A program made the position numbers and the translations under genes. Below, piece by piece: positions 16,369 to 24,804 of a stretch of DNA of 64,000 nucleotides (position 1 is the stretch's first letter; the number at the start of each line of letters is the position of its first letter). This DNA comes from an uncultured Eubacteriales bacterium (GTDB taxonomy: Bacteria > Bacillota > Clostridia > Peptostreptococcales > Anaerovoracaceae). The notes below the pieces were generated by a model. It was not told where the DNA came from. It worked only from the letters and a program-made list of their open reading frames with translations, and did no database searches. The stretch covers positions 124,001-188,000 of the forward strand of contig OMZI01000001.1 of assembly GCA_900315485.1 (NCBI GenBank). Reading direction: 5' to 3'.

Positions 16369-17007
16369 GTTGTTGTGCATGCATAATTCGTTGAGTCCGC
16401 ATTTATCGCAGGATGGTTTCCTCGCACTGCAGCATTTCCTCCCGTGGAAAATGAGAAGATGATGTGCCCTGATCCAGCTGCTTTCAGGGATCCGTTTCAT
16501 CAATGTTTCTTCTGTGGCATCTACGTCTTTTTCGTCTGTAAGCCCTATCCTGTTGGAAACACGGAATACGTGAGTATCAACGGCGATCCTCGGAACGCCG
16601 AAACCTTCCGCCAGTACGACATTTGCTGTTTTGCGCCCTACACCCGGGAGAGTGACAAGGCTTTCAAAATCATGAGGCACCTTCCCTCCGAAATCGCTGA
16701 CGAGTTTTCCGGCAAGGCGGACTATATTCTTTGATTTGTTTCTGTACAGTCCGATCGTCCTTATGATCTCCATGACTTCATCAGGATCGGCAGCAGCCAG
16801 TGATTCTGCATCAGGATACATCCTGAAGAGTTCGGGAGTCACCTTATTCACGCTGACATCGGTAGTCTGTGCCGACAGTGCTACAGCAACGATCAGCTCA
16901 AAAGGATCTCTGTGATCAAGTGCACATGCGGCTTCCGGATGCATCGTCTCAAGGATATCCAGAACTTCGGTGACATTTTTATTATCTATAAGTCTTTTCT
17001 TGCTCAT
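16363..17007 (-). CDS. nth: Endonuclease III
   Basis: Nth is a DNA glycosylase/AP lyase that removes oxidised pyrimidines. The helix-hairpin-helix LPGVGRKTANVVL carries the catalytic Lys, and VDTHVFRV the catalytic Asp. The C-terminal [4Fe-4S] cluster has the C-x6-C-x2-C-x5-C spacing (CSARKPSCDKCGLNELC). I place the start at 17005-17007 (MSKKRLIDN), giving 214 residues. A longer frame adds 19 residues overlapping the divergent promoter region, which is less likely. It is divergent from the GntR-type regulator. Confidence 0.95.
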   Translation of the reverse strand: MSKKRLIDNKNVTEVLDILETMHPEAACALDHRDPFELIVAVALSAQTTDVSVNKVTPELFRMYPDAESLAAADPDEVMEIIRTIGLYRNKSKNIVRLAGKLVSDFGGKVPHDFESLVTLPGVGRKTANVVLAEGFGVPRIAVDTHVFRVSNRIGLTDEKDVDATEETLMKRIPESSWIRAHHLLIFHGRKCCSARKPSCDKCGLNELCMHNNL

Positions 17008-17021
17008 ATCGGCTACTTTCA

Positions 17022-17051
17022 TTGACAAATTCAGTTTTTGTTTTATATTAA
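17022..17051 (+). promoter_or_regulatory. Promoter of the GntR-family gene
   Basis: TTGACA (17022-17027), 18-base spacer, TATTAA (17046-17051). It lies about 57 bases before the ATG in the AT-rich intergenic stretch between nth and the regulator. Confidence 0.6.
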
Positions 17052-17054
17052 AGA

Positions 17055-17068
17055 TAGTATACAATATC
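17055..17068 (+). promoter_or_regulatory. Candidate GntR/FCD operator
   Basis: TAGTATACAATATC contains GTATAC within an imperfect dyad (GATA...TATC). It fits the N(y)GT-N-AC-N(y) pattern bound by FadR/VanR-type GntR repressors. It lies just after the -10 box, where binding would block the regulator's own promoter. Autoregulation is inferred. Confidence 0.4.
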
Positions 17069-17107
17069 TCAAATAAAATACAATTATTTGATTCAAGGAG
17101 TTATCCA

Positions 17108-17767
17108 ATGGAAATCAACAGTGCTGAAAAAAACAGCCAGCCCCTCTCGGCCGGTCTTTATCAGGAAATACAGAAAGACATTCTTTCAGGTGTGTTTGAA
17201 TCAGGTTCCAAACTGACAGAAGCTGCAGTATGCAAGAGATACAGTGTCAGCAGAACTCCTGTCAGAGAAGCCTTCAGACAGCTTGAAGCTGACGGTCTTA
17301 TTGAAAACATACCTAACAGAGGCGCCTTTGTTACCGGCCTTACAAAACGCGACATTTCCGATCTGTTCGATCTCAGGTCCCTTTTCGAGATACAGGCTGT
17401 CGAATGGGCGATCAAAAGAATGGACGATGATGACATAGATGTTCTCAGAGAGACTGTGGAGTTCATGGAATTCTACACACTCAAGGACGATATTGAAAAA
17501 GTCCTCAGCTTCAATTCGCAGTTCCACAATACGATTTATGCCGGAACCAAGGACCGCATGATACAGAGAACGCTTTCGACCTATCAGACATATCTGAAGC
17601 ACTCTGCACCGGCAAAGACATTTACCGGCGGATATCTCAGGACTATCCTCGAGGAGCACAAGGCTATATTCGCAGCTTTCGAGAACAGAAATGTTGCAGC
17701 CGGCCGCAAGGCTATGGAGTATCACATGGAGCAGTCCAAGCTGCGCCGCATAGCGAATTACTTCTAA
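17108..17767 (+). CDS. GntR-family transcriptional regulator with FCD domain
   Basis: The 219-residue protein has an N-terminal winged helix (residues 12-78; VCKRYSVSRTPVREAFRQLEADGLI is the recognition region) and a C-terminal all-helical FCD ligand domain. In the latter, Asp and three His (FHNTIY, EEHKAIF, EYHMEQS) form the usual metal/ligand site. Start is ATG 17108, with AAGGAG 7 bases upstream; an in-frame upstream extension has no ribosome site. Ligands of this class are often small organic acids, but no metabolic operon is adjacent, so the effector and targets are unknown. A TATAC-type dyad at its promoter suggests autoregulation. A structured element ends the transcript. Confidence 0.9.
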   Translation: MEINSAEKNSQPLSAGLYQEIQKDILSGVFESGSKLTEAAVCKRYSVSRTPVREAFRQLEADGLIENIPNRGAFVTGLTKRDISDLFDLRSLFEIQAVEWAIKRMDDDDIDVLRETVEFMEFYTLKDDIEKVLSFNSQFHNTIYAGTKDRMIQRTLSTYQTYLKHSAPAKTFTGGYLRTILEEHKAIFAAFENRNVAAGRKAMEYHMEQSKLRRIANYF

Positions 17768-17779
17768 CTATATAAGAAT

Positions 17780-17887
17780 AAAGGACAGTTTTCAGTTTAT
17801 CCTGCTCGCGTCCCCGGAAACACAGCATAGCTTTTATGTGTTTCCTGCGGAATATTCGCAGTACAAACTGAAAACTGTCCTTTTTAT
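17780..17887 (+). repeat. Structured intergenic element, copy 2, acting as terminator
   Basis: Outer helix of 18 perfect pairs: AAGGACAGTTTTCAGTTT (17781-17798) with its complement at 17865-17882, then a T-run. Second helix CTGC/GCAG (17802-17805, 17858-17861). Core: GCGTCCCC (17808-17815), hairpin GGAAACACA/TGTGTTTCC (17816-17824, 17837-17845), TGCGGAATAT (17846-17855). The core is the same as in the other two copies. It ends the GntR gene and lies before the convergent M50 protease gene. Confidence 0.8.
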
Positions 17888-17958
17888 TTACATGTATTTG
17901 ATAATCATGATTGTAATGTTCGCAATACAAGCTGCAGCCTGTACGCTTATAGTTATTA

Positions 17959-18576
17959 TCAGAAGCCGAGGAGATGCATTATCGCAGTAACTCCCGGCAT
18001 CAGGATAAGATCAGTGATATTCGCGACGATCAGCAGGATCAGTATCCACTGTCCGTACTGATATACCTTGTACCACCATCTGTATCTGTCGAGTCTGAAA
18101 ATCTGTGTCACGATATTCCAGCCATCGAGCGGCGGACAAGGTATCAGGTTGAAGACCATGAGGCATACGTTGATGCTGACTGCGTAATAGACTATGTAGA
18201 ATATGTTCTCTACAAGTGCTGAACCTGAGGAGTAATACATATTCATAAGAGCCTTTGCAGGGAATGAAAGGATCACTGCAACTATCAGGTTCATCGTAAC
18301 TCCTGCGATAGCAACAAGGAATTCATCCCGTCTTCTGTTCTTGTAATAACCGGCATCTATCATTACCGGTTTTCCCCATCCGAATCCGACAAGAAGAAGC
18401 GCTACGAATCCGAGCGGATCTATATGAGCAAGCGGATTAACAGTCAGTCTGCCCTGTCTTCTCGGTGTCGGATCTCCCAGCCTGTCGGACATCCATGCGT
18501 GTGCAAATTCATGCAGGCTGAGACCGAGAATGATTCCCGGAAGTGTCAGAAGTTTGGTTATTATTGTCTCAACCAT
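17959..18576 (-). CDS. Site-2 protease family (M50) membrane protein
   Basis: This 205-residue intramembrane metalloprotease-like protein has the zinc motif SLHEFAHAW in its first membrane helix and the second ligand motif NLIPCPPLDGW in a later one. GDPTPRRQGRLTVNPLAHIDP after helix 1 is characteristic of the short YwhC/Rip3-like group without a PDZ domain. About five membrane segments are visible. It starts 25 bases before the cls end, at the tail of the miaB-cls transcription unit. Substrates are unknown. Confidence 0.88.
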   Translation of the reverse strand: MVETIITKLLTLPGIILGLSLHEFAHAWMSDRLGDPTPRRQGRLTVNPLAHIDPLGFVALLLVGFGWGKPVMIDAGYYKNRRRDEFLVAIAGVTMNLIVAVILSFPAKALMNMYYSSGSALVENIFYIVYYAVSINVCLMVFNLIPCPPLDGWNIVTQIFRLDRYRWWYKVYQYGQWILILLIVANITDLILMPGVTAIMHLLGF

Positions 18577-18601
18577 ATGTTACAGTCCCTCCGTTGTATG
18601 G

Positions 18602-20086
18602 TTATAGTATCTCTGTCAGAAGTCTTGAGATCGACTCTGCCATTCTTTCATACAGGCTGATGTTGTCTCTGTCTTCCTGAGTATATTCTCTTGAAAGCTT
18701 CATGTCTTCTTCGAACTGGGCATTCATCCTGCCTGCAACACCGCGGTCGTAGATGAAGGCGTTTGATTCAAAGTTGAGTCTGAAGCTTCTTATGTCAAAA
18801 TTACAGGATCCTGCCGTGCAGACCTCCCCGTCGACAGTCAGCGTCTTGGCGTGAAGGAATCCGTTCCTGTAAATATAAATGTGCGCACCCTCTTTGATCA
18901 GCTTTCCCGCATTATACAGAGTGGTCCTGTACACGAACGGATGATCAGGCATAGCAGGTATCATGATTCTCACATCAATTCCCGACCTTGCAGCCATTGC
19001 GAGCGAGTCAAGCATCGGTGTGTCCGGGACCAGATAAGGAGTCTGGATATATATACTCTCACGGGCACCGGTGATCATCTTCATCATGCTCCGCTTGATC
19101 TCTTCCTTATCGGATTCAGGACCGCATGAAACTATCTGCACAGGTATCCTTCCGAGGTCGGATTTGTATGCGTATTTGATCGACTGTTCTACGATATCAA
19201 GCTTCTCCTTGGATGCATATCGCCAGTCCTGATAGAACCTCTCGTTCAGTGCGGCAATGACATTGCCCTTTATGATCAGCTGGGTATCTCTCCAGTATCC
19301 GAACTTTTTTGACTTGCCCAGGTATTCATCAGCGATATTGAAACCGCCGATATATCCGGTCTCATTGTCTATTACTGCAAGCTTTCTGTGGTTGCGGTAA
19401 TTGATCCTGAAGTACATGTGACGGATCAGAGGCTTGAAGAAATATGCGTACCTTCCTCCTGCTTTCTTAAAGGCTCTGAGTTCACTGTATCCTATGCTTC
19501 TGCTCCCGAGGGCATCTATAAGAAGCCTGACTTTGACACCTTCCTGCGCTTTGCGGGTAAGAAGATCTATCAGCTCTTTGCCCGTGTCATCATCTCTGAT
19601 GATGTAGTAGCACAGCTTGATCGTGTATTTTGCATTGCGTATATCTTCAAGCAGCCTGTCGAACATCTCCCGGCCGTCATAGATAAGCTCAATGTCCTTG
19701 CAGTCGATAAGAAGCGAATCGGCGTAATCAAGGTTGAGCATGATCATGTTGCGCCATTTGTATGTCTCATCTTCGGGATTGTCCGAAATTCCATTTCTTA
19801 CGGCTTCTTTCTGCCATTCAAGCAAAGTCCCGAGTCCGGCCTCTTCGTCCGCTGTCATGCGGAATATCTTCATTCTGGCTATGTTCTGTGACAGGATAAG
19901 ATACATGAACAGTCCGACAGCCGGAAGAATGTACAGGATCATGATCCAGGCCATGATCGCAGAGGCTGACTTATTGGTATCAACGAAAATAAGACCGAGT
20001 GAAATGATGGTGTTGAGTATGTAGATAAACACCATGATATGAGAGAACGTCATATATTCAATTAGAGAATTGAATAAGTCTGCCAT
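18602..20086 (-). CDS. cls: Cardiolipin synthase
   Basis: Cls condenses two phosphatidylglycerols into cardiolipin at the membrane. The 494-residue protein has two N-terminal membrane helices (about 14-33 and 40-62) and two phospholipase D HKD motifs: NHRKLAVIDNETGYIGG (about 223) and LHAKTLTVDGEVCTAGSCN (about 405). The length is typical. It lies 25 bases downstream of miaB and close to the plsY-gpsA fusion, consistent with a phospholipid-related transcription unit. Confidence 0.93.
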   Translation of the reverse strand: MADLFNSLIEYMTFSHIMVFIYILNTIISLGLIFVDTNKSASAIMAWIMILYILPAVGLFMYLILSQNIARMKIFRMTADEEAGLGTLLEWQKEAVRNGISDNPEDETYKWRNMIMLNLDYADSLLIDCKDIELIYDGREMFDRLLEDIRNAKYTIKLCYYIIRDDDTGKELIDLLTRKAQEGVKVRLLIDALGSRSIGYSELRAFKKAGGRYAYFFKPLIRHMYFRINYRNHRKLAVIDNETGYIGGFNIADEYLGKSKKFGYWRDTQLIIKGNVIAALNERFYQDWRYASKEKLDIVEQSIKYAYKSDLGRIPVQIVSCGPESDKEEIKRSMMKMITGARESIYIQTPYLVPDTPMLDSLAMAARSGIDVRIMIPAMPDHPFVYRTTLYNAGKLIKEGAHIYIYRNGFLHAKTLTVDGEVCTAGSCNFDIRSFRLNFESNAFIYDRGVAGRMNAQFEEDMKLSREYTQEDRDNISLYERMAESISRLLTEIL

Positions 20087-20111
20087 GATATGGAATTATC
20101 TCCTGCCTGTA

Positions 20112-21437
20112 TTACAGGACTTCCCTTCCTTCAAGACTGAATGTCTTGCTCTCGGTTATCTCTACTCTGACCATAGTGCCGATGATCTCATCAGGACTCT
20201 TGTCAGATGTGAAGTTGACAAGTTTGAATCCGTCTGTTCTTCCGGCATATGTATCTTCTGCATTCTTGCTCACGCCTTCGACGAGGACATCGTATGTTTT
20301 GCCCTTATATTCAAGATTCTTCTCAAGGCTTATATCGTTCATGACATCAACGAGCCTGTCGAATCTCCTGTGAGTGATCTCATCAGGTATCTGATCGGTA
20401 AAGGTCGCTGCAGGCGTGCCTTCGCGCGGTGAATAGATGAATGTAAATGCTGAGTCGTATCTGACCCTGCGGGCCATATCGAGAGTACCCTCAAAGTCCT
20501 CCTCTGTCTCGCCCGGGAAACCGACTATGATATCCGTCGACATTGTAATATCCGGGCATGCATTTCTGAGCTTCTCAACGATCTCAAGATATCTAGCCGT
20601 ATCATAGTGCCTGTTCATGCGCTTGAGGACTCTGTCGCTGCCTGACTGGAGCGGCAGATGGATATTGTGGCACAGCTTGTCACAGGTGCGGAAGCAGTCG
20701 ATCATTTTGTCCGAAATATCTTTAGGATGGGAGGTCATGAATCTGATACGGATGATGCCGTCGATTTCATTTACGGCATGGATCAGGTCTGCAAAATCAT
20801 GTCCTGCAGGATCTCTGTACGAATCGACATTCTGGCCCAGCAGCATGACTTCCTTAACGCCGTCAGCAGCCAGACATTCGATCTCGCGTACGATCTCGCT
20901 CATCACTCTGCTCTTTTCGCGTCCGCGTGTGTACGGAACTATGCAGTATGTGCAGAAATTGTTGCATCCGTATGTGATGTTGACGAGAGCCTTATGCTCG
21001 TACATGCGCTTTGGCTTCATCTCGTCCTCATCGATCACCGGATTGTTATCGATGATGCTTCTCTGCTTTCTGCCTGTGCCGATCCTCTTTTCAAGCAGAT
21101 GCGGGAACTCAGCTATATTCTGTGTGCCGAATACTATGTCGACCCAGGAGAACTGTTTGTTGATCTTCTCAACTATCCTCGGCTGCTGAGGCATGCATCC
21201 ACACACGCAAAGAATGAAATCAGGATTCTTCGTCCTGATTTTCTTGAACTGACCGAGTACTCCGAAGAATCTCTTGTCAGCATTCTCGCGGACGCTGCAT
21301 GTGTTGATGACAACAACGTCCGCCTTATATGCATCTTCTTCATGTTCATAGCCCATGGCTTCCAGAATGCCGGCGATGTTCTCTGAATCATGCTCGTTCA
21401 TCTGGCAGCCATAGGTGATTATATTGTATTTCTTCAT
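20112..21437 (-). CDS. miaB: tRNA-2-methylthio-N6-isopentenyladenosine methylthiotransferase MiaB
   Basis: MiaB is a radical SAM enzyme adding a methylthio group to i6A37 of tRNAs. The N-terminal UPF0004 domain carries cluster cysteines in YGCQMNEHDSE, NTCSVRENADKRFFG and CGCMPQ. The radical SAM CxxxCxxC appears as YGCNNFCTYCIVPYTRGREKSR (about 160). A TRAM domain ends the 441 residues. Its start codon touches the stop of the plsY-gpsA gene. The RGRE-S signature favours MiaB over MtaB or RimO. Confidence 0.95.
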   Translation of the reverse strand: MKKYNIITYGCQMNEHDSENIAGILEAMGYEHEEDAYKADVVVINTCSVRENADKRFFGVLGQFKKIRTKNPDFILCVCGCMPQQPRIVEKINKQFSWVDIVFGTQNIAEFPHLLEKRIGTGRKQRSIIDNNPVIDEDEMKPKRMYEHKALVNITYGCNNFCTYCIVPYTRGREKSRVMSEIVREIECLAADGVKEVMLLGQNVDSYRDPAGHDFADLIHAVNEIDGIIRIRFMTSHPKDISDKMIDCFRTCDKLCHNIHLPLQSGSDRVLKRMNRHYDTARYLEIVEKLRNACPDITMSTDIIVGFPGETEEDFEGTLDMARRVRYDSAFTFIYSPREGTPAATFTDQIPDEITHRRFDRLVDVMNDISLEKNLEYKGKTYDVLVEGVSKNAEDTYAGRTDGFKLVNFTSDKSPDEIIGTMVRVEITESKTFSLEGREVL

Positions 21438-23323
21438 TATTGCAGTTCGTCCTTTTTGCTCCTTGACATGAGCAGTTTAAGTGCCTTTTCAGGCTCAAGC
21501 TCGCCCTTCAGCACGTTGTTTGTGACTGTGCAGATCGGCATCTCAACATCATACTTCTCTGCAAGCTCACATACTGCTTCCGCAGTATAATAACCCTCTA
21601 CTACTGATCCGACTCTCCTGACAGCATCTTCAGCTTCAAGACCGAGTCCTATGAGGAGACCGCAGCGTCTGTTACGTGACAGATTGGTCGAACAGGTTAC
21701 GATCAGATCGCCTATGCCTGAAAGGCCTGAGAATGTTTCAGGATTAGCTCCCATAGCAGTTCCTAGTCTCTTGATCTCATGGATAGCCCTTGTCATGAGA
21801 GCTGCTCTGGCATTTGATCCGAGCTTCATGCCGTCTGAGATACCGGTGGTGATAGCAATGACGTTCTTTACAGCGCCTGCGATCTCAACACCTGTCATAT
21901 CTTCCTGTGTATAAACTCTGAACTGGTCAGACATGAATACATCCTGGATGTATTCTGCTGCAGCCTTGTTCTTTGATGCTGCAACGACTCCTGCCGGGAA
22001 GTTCCTTACGATTTCTTCCGCATGTGAAGGACCGGACAGAGCAACATAAGTTGCTGACGGGATCGTCTCAGATGCTATTTCAGACAGTCTCATGAGAGTC
22101 TTCTGCTCGATTCCCTTGGCAAGGTTGACAGCGATGACTCCGTCTTCGAGCCAGTCAGCGCACTTTGATGATACCTCTCTGAACTGCTGTGTAGGGACAG
22201 CAAATACTACGATCGATTTGCCCTTTACAGCCTTCTTGAGATCGCTTGTGTAATTGATCCTGTCGCTGAGAATTACATACGGCAGATAGTGATCGTTCAT
22301 CCTGTGCTCTTTCATGAGCTTTATGGCTTCCTTATTACGGCCGTAAAGTGTTACATCATGGCCTTTGTAAACAAGGAGATTGGCGATAGCTGTTCCGAAT
22401 GAACCGTTACCGATCACTGCGATGCTGCACTTGTCATCACCGAGATCAGGAATCTCCACTCCGGCATAATAATCGACCGGTTCAGGTTCAGGTCTTACGG
22501 CCTCCTGGGTCTGAGCACTGACAAGGCCAGGCTCCTGAGTAGCATCAGCTGCTACAGGGGACTCTCCTGATTCGAGATCTTCGATGATCTGTGCATCAGC
22601 ACCGAGCTCTTTGATTTCAGCTTCAGTAAGAGGTTTCTCTTCGACTGCGATCGCTGTCTGTTCTGCAGCCGGAGCTGCTGTCTCAGCTTCTGCGGTTTCT
22701 TCAGGCTGCTCCTCACCCTTTCTTGTCTTATGACCGATCGTAAGTGCCTTCTCTTCTCCCTTTGAGAGCCTGATGATGTTTGAAACATGCATCAGAAGAA
22801 GGAATGCCGCCATTCCTATCGCAAAATAGAAATAGTCATTGTCGTAGTACCAGACGAGTGCCGGGAATGCAAGCACGGCAGCGATGGATCCGACTGACAT
22901 CCTGCGTGTGACAGCCAGACAGATCGCAGCGATGAAGAATGCTGCGATAGCACTTGGCCAGCTCATCGCAAGGGCTGCTCCGAAGGCACAGGCTACGCCT
23001 TTGCCTCCTTTGAATCCCCACAATGCAGGGAAACAGTGTCCCAGCACAACGAATGCGAAAGCTATCATGCTGCCGTATGCTTCTCCAAGATTGTAGCCTA
23101 CGGTTACAGCAACGAAACCCTTGAGAATATCTATGGCAAGACATATAAGTCCTGCAGTAAGTCCGATAACTCTGATGGTATTTGTAGTCCCTGCATTACC
23201 GCTGCCTTCCTTGCGGATGTCGATCCCGTAGAAAACCCTGCTTATGATGATGGAAGGATTGATATTTCCAAGTGCATATGCAATCACTCCGGCAATAATA
23301 AGCTTAGTAACATCAGCAGTCAT
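21437..23323 (-). CDS. plsY-gpsA: PlsY-GpsA fusion: G3P acyltransferase + G3P dehydrogenase
   Basis: One 628-residue frame joins two enzymes. Residues 1-195 are PlsY, the membrane acyl-phosphate:glycerol-3-phosphate acyltransferase, with KEGSGNAGTTN, GHCFPALWGFKGGKGVA and SNIIRLSKGEE. Residues about 200-296 are a flexible Ala/Glu/Pro-rich linker. Residues 297-628 are GpsA, NAD(P)H-dependent glycerol-3-phosphate dehydrogenase, with IGNGSFGTA, NLAKGIE and GLSGIGDLIVTCSTNLSRNR. GpsA makes sn-glycerol 3-phosphate from DHAP and PlsY acylates it, so consecutive steps are tethered at the membrane. There is no stop or frameshift in the linker. It begins on the der stop (1-base overlap) and abuts miaB. 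PlsX, which makes the acyl phosphate, is encoded about 7 kb upstream. Confidence 0.93.
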   Translation of the reverse strand: MTADVTKLIIAGVIAYALGNINPSIIISRVFYGIDIRKEGSGNAGTTNTIRVIGLTAGLICLAIDILKGFVAVTVGYNLGEAYGSMIAFAFVVLGHCFPALWGFKGGKGVACAFGAALAMSWPSAIAAFFIAAICLAVTRRMSVGSIAAVLAFPALVWYYDNDYFYFAIGMAAFLLLMHVSNIIRLSKGEEKALTIGHKTRKGEEQPEETAEAETAAPAAEQTAIAVEEKPLTEAEIKELGADAQIIEDLESGESPVAADATQEPGLVSAQTQEAVRPEPEPVDYYAGVEIPDLGDDKCSIAVIGNGSFGTAIANLLVYKGHDVTLYGRNKEAIKLMKEHRMNDHYLPYVILSDRINYTSDLKKAVKGKSIVVFAVPTQQFREVSSKCADWLEDGVIAVNLAKGIEQKTLMRLSEIASETIPSATYVALSGPSHAEEIVRNFPAGVVAASKNKAAAEYIQDVFMSDQFRVYTQEDMTGVEIAGAVKNVIAITTGISDGMKLGSNARAALMTRAIHEIKRLGTAMGANPETFSGLSGIGDLIVTCSTNLSRNRRCGLLIGLGLEAEDAVRRVGSVVEGYYTAEAVCELAEKYDVEMPICTVTNNVLKGELEPEKALKLLMSRSKKDELQ

Positions 23324-24645
23324 TATTTTTCTCCTCTCCTCTCATTCCATACAAATTTGATGGAAGTTCCTTCAAAGTCAAAATGTTCTCTGATCTTGTT
23401 CTCGAGGTATCTTGAATATGAGAAATGCATCAGCTCTCTGTCATTGATACTGAACGAGAACAGCGGCGGACAGGTACCTATCTGTGTGCCGTAGTATATC
23501 TTGAGTCTTCTTCCCTTGTCGGAAGGAGGCTGTCTCATCATGACAGCATCTTCGATGATGCTGTTGAGCCTTCCTGTAGTGATCCTCATGTTTCTTGCGT
23601 CGGAGATCTTTGCGGCTCTGTCTATGATATCGTATATCCTCAGCTTATTGAGAACGGATACGAAAACGACCGGTGCATATGAAGCGAAGAGCAGTTCGCC
23701 TTTGATCTTGCGCTCGTAGTCTCTCATTGTGTTGGTCTCCTTTTCGATAAGATCCCACTTGTTGACCACGATCATCATGCCTTTGCCTGCTTCGTGAGCA
23801 TATCCTGCGATCTTCTTATCCTGTTCGGTAAGACCTTCTACTGCGTCTATCATAAGGATGCATATATCACATCTCTCGATAGCGGCGATGGCTCTTACAA
23901 CGCTGTATTTTTCGATCGTATCGTTTACCCTGCTCTTCTTTCTGAGGCCTGCAGTATCGATAAGAGTGTATTCTCTGTCTTTATAGGTGAACGGAGTGTC
24001 TATCGTATCCCTTGTAGTTCCGGCGATAGGGCTTACGATCACACGGTTCTGCTTTGTAAGCGCATTTACGAGAGATGACTTTCCGACATTAGGCTTTCCT
24101 ATTATAGCGATGTTGATGCTGTCATCCCTTCTGTCGTAGGCATCCTGAGGGAATCCCTCAACGATGCGGTCGAGAAGGTCACCCATGTTGGTCATGTTGG
24201 CCGCACTGATGGCAATAGGATCGTCAAAACCGAGCTCATAGAAGTCATAGATCGCTTCATATGCTTTTGATGGCTTGTCGACCTTGTTGACAACGAGGAT
24301 TATCTCCTTGCCCGTGCGTCTCAGCATCGAAGCGACTTCCCTGTCTGCTGTGGTGAGACCTTCCTTTCCGTCTACCATGAAAATGATAACGTCAGCCATA
24401 TCCATAGCCATGACTGCCTGATCTCTCATCTGCGCGAGAATAGTATCGTCGGTCTTTACTTCTATTCCGCCCGTATCGATGACAGCGAATTCCTTGCCGT
24501 TCCATTCAGCCTCGGCATAGATCCTGTCTCTCGTTACGCCAGGGACATCTTCGACGATAGCTCTTCTCTCACCTATTATTCTGTTGAAAAAAGTTGACTT
24601 GCCTACATTAGGTCTGCCTACTATGGCAAGTATTGGTTTACTCAT
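23323..24645 (-). CDS. der: Ribosome-assembly GTPase Der (EngA)
   Basis: Der is a double-GTPase needed for 50S subunit maturation. The 440-residue protein has two G domains, each with its own P-loop: GRPNVGKSTFFNRI (residues 8-21) and GKPNVGKSSLVNAL (about 184). They also have DTGG/DTAG and NKVD/NKWD motifs, and there is a C-terminal KH-like domain. Length is standard. It follows ftsY after a 158-base gap that holds structured element copy 3. Confidence 0.97.
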   Translation of the reverse strand: MSKPILAIVGRPNVGKSTFFNRIIGERRAIVEDVPGVTRDRIYAEAEWNGKEFAVIDTGGIEVKTDDTILAQMRDQAVMAMDMADVIIFMVDGKEGLTTADREVASMLRRTGKEIILVVNKVDKPSKAYEAIYDFYELGFDDPIAISAANMTNMGDLLDRIVEGFPQDAYDRRDDSINIAIIGKPNVGKSSLVNALTKQNRVIVSPIAGTTRDTIDTPFTYKDREYTLIDTAGLRKKSRVNDTIEKYSVVRAIAAIERCDICILMIDAVEGLTEQDKKIAGYAHEAGKGMMIVVNKWDLIEKETNTMRDYERKIKGELLFASYAPVVFVSVLNKLRIYDIIDRAAKISDARNMRITTGRLNSIIEDAVMMRQPPSDKGRRLKIYYGTQIGTCPPLFSFSINDRELMHFSYSRYLENKIREHFDFEGTSIKFVWNERRGEK

Positions 24646-24679
24646 TTCTACTTTCCTTTACTAAGTTTATTATCTCTAT

Positions 24680-24804
24680 GAATTTACAGTCTGTAATGCG
24701 AGTATTCATCATAAGGAATCCTCCCTTCGGGCAATCCTTATGATAAGTCCGCAGAGCATGTATAGTTATTGCTCGAGGACGCGAACAGTGCAGACTGTAA
24801 ATTC
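24680..24804 (-). repeat. Structured intergenic element, copy 3
   Basis: Outer helix: CAGACTGTAAATTC (24791-24804) with GAATTTACAGTCTG (24680-24693), 14 pairs, reaching the ftsY stop codon. On the minus strand the core reads GCGTCCTC (24782 to 24775), hairpin GAGCA/TGCTC, then TGCGGACTTAT. An additional hairpin, ATCATAAGGA/TCCTTATGAT (24708-24717, 24735-24744), replaces the simple closing helix of the other copies. Orientation is the same as the ftsY-der transcript. Confidence 0.75.

Noticed and set aside
19846..19872. A possible fourth copy of the structured element core (CGTCC...TGCGGAATAT)
   Set aside because: It lies within the cls coding sequence, has no pairing hairpin between the two motif halves and no outer helix, so it is probably chance.
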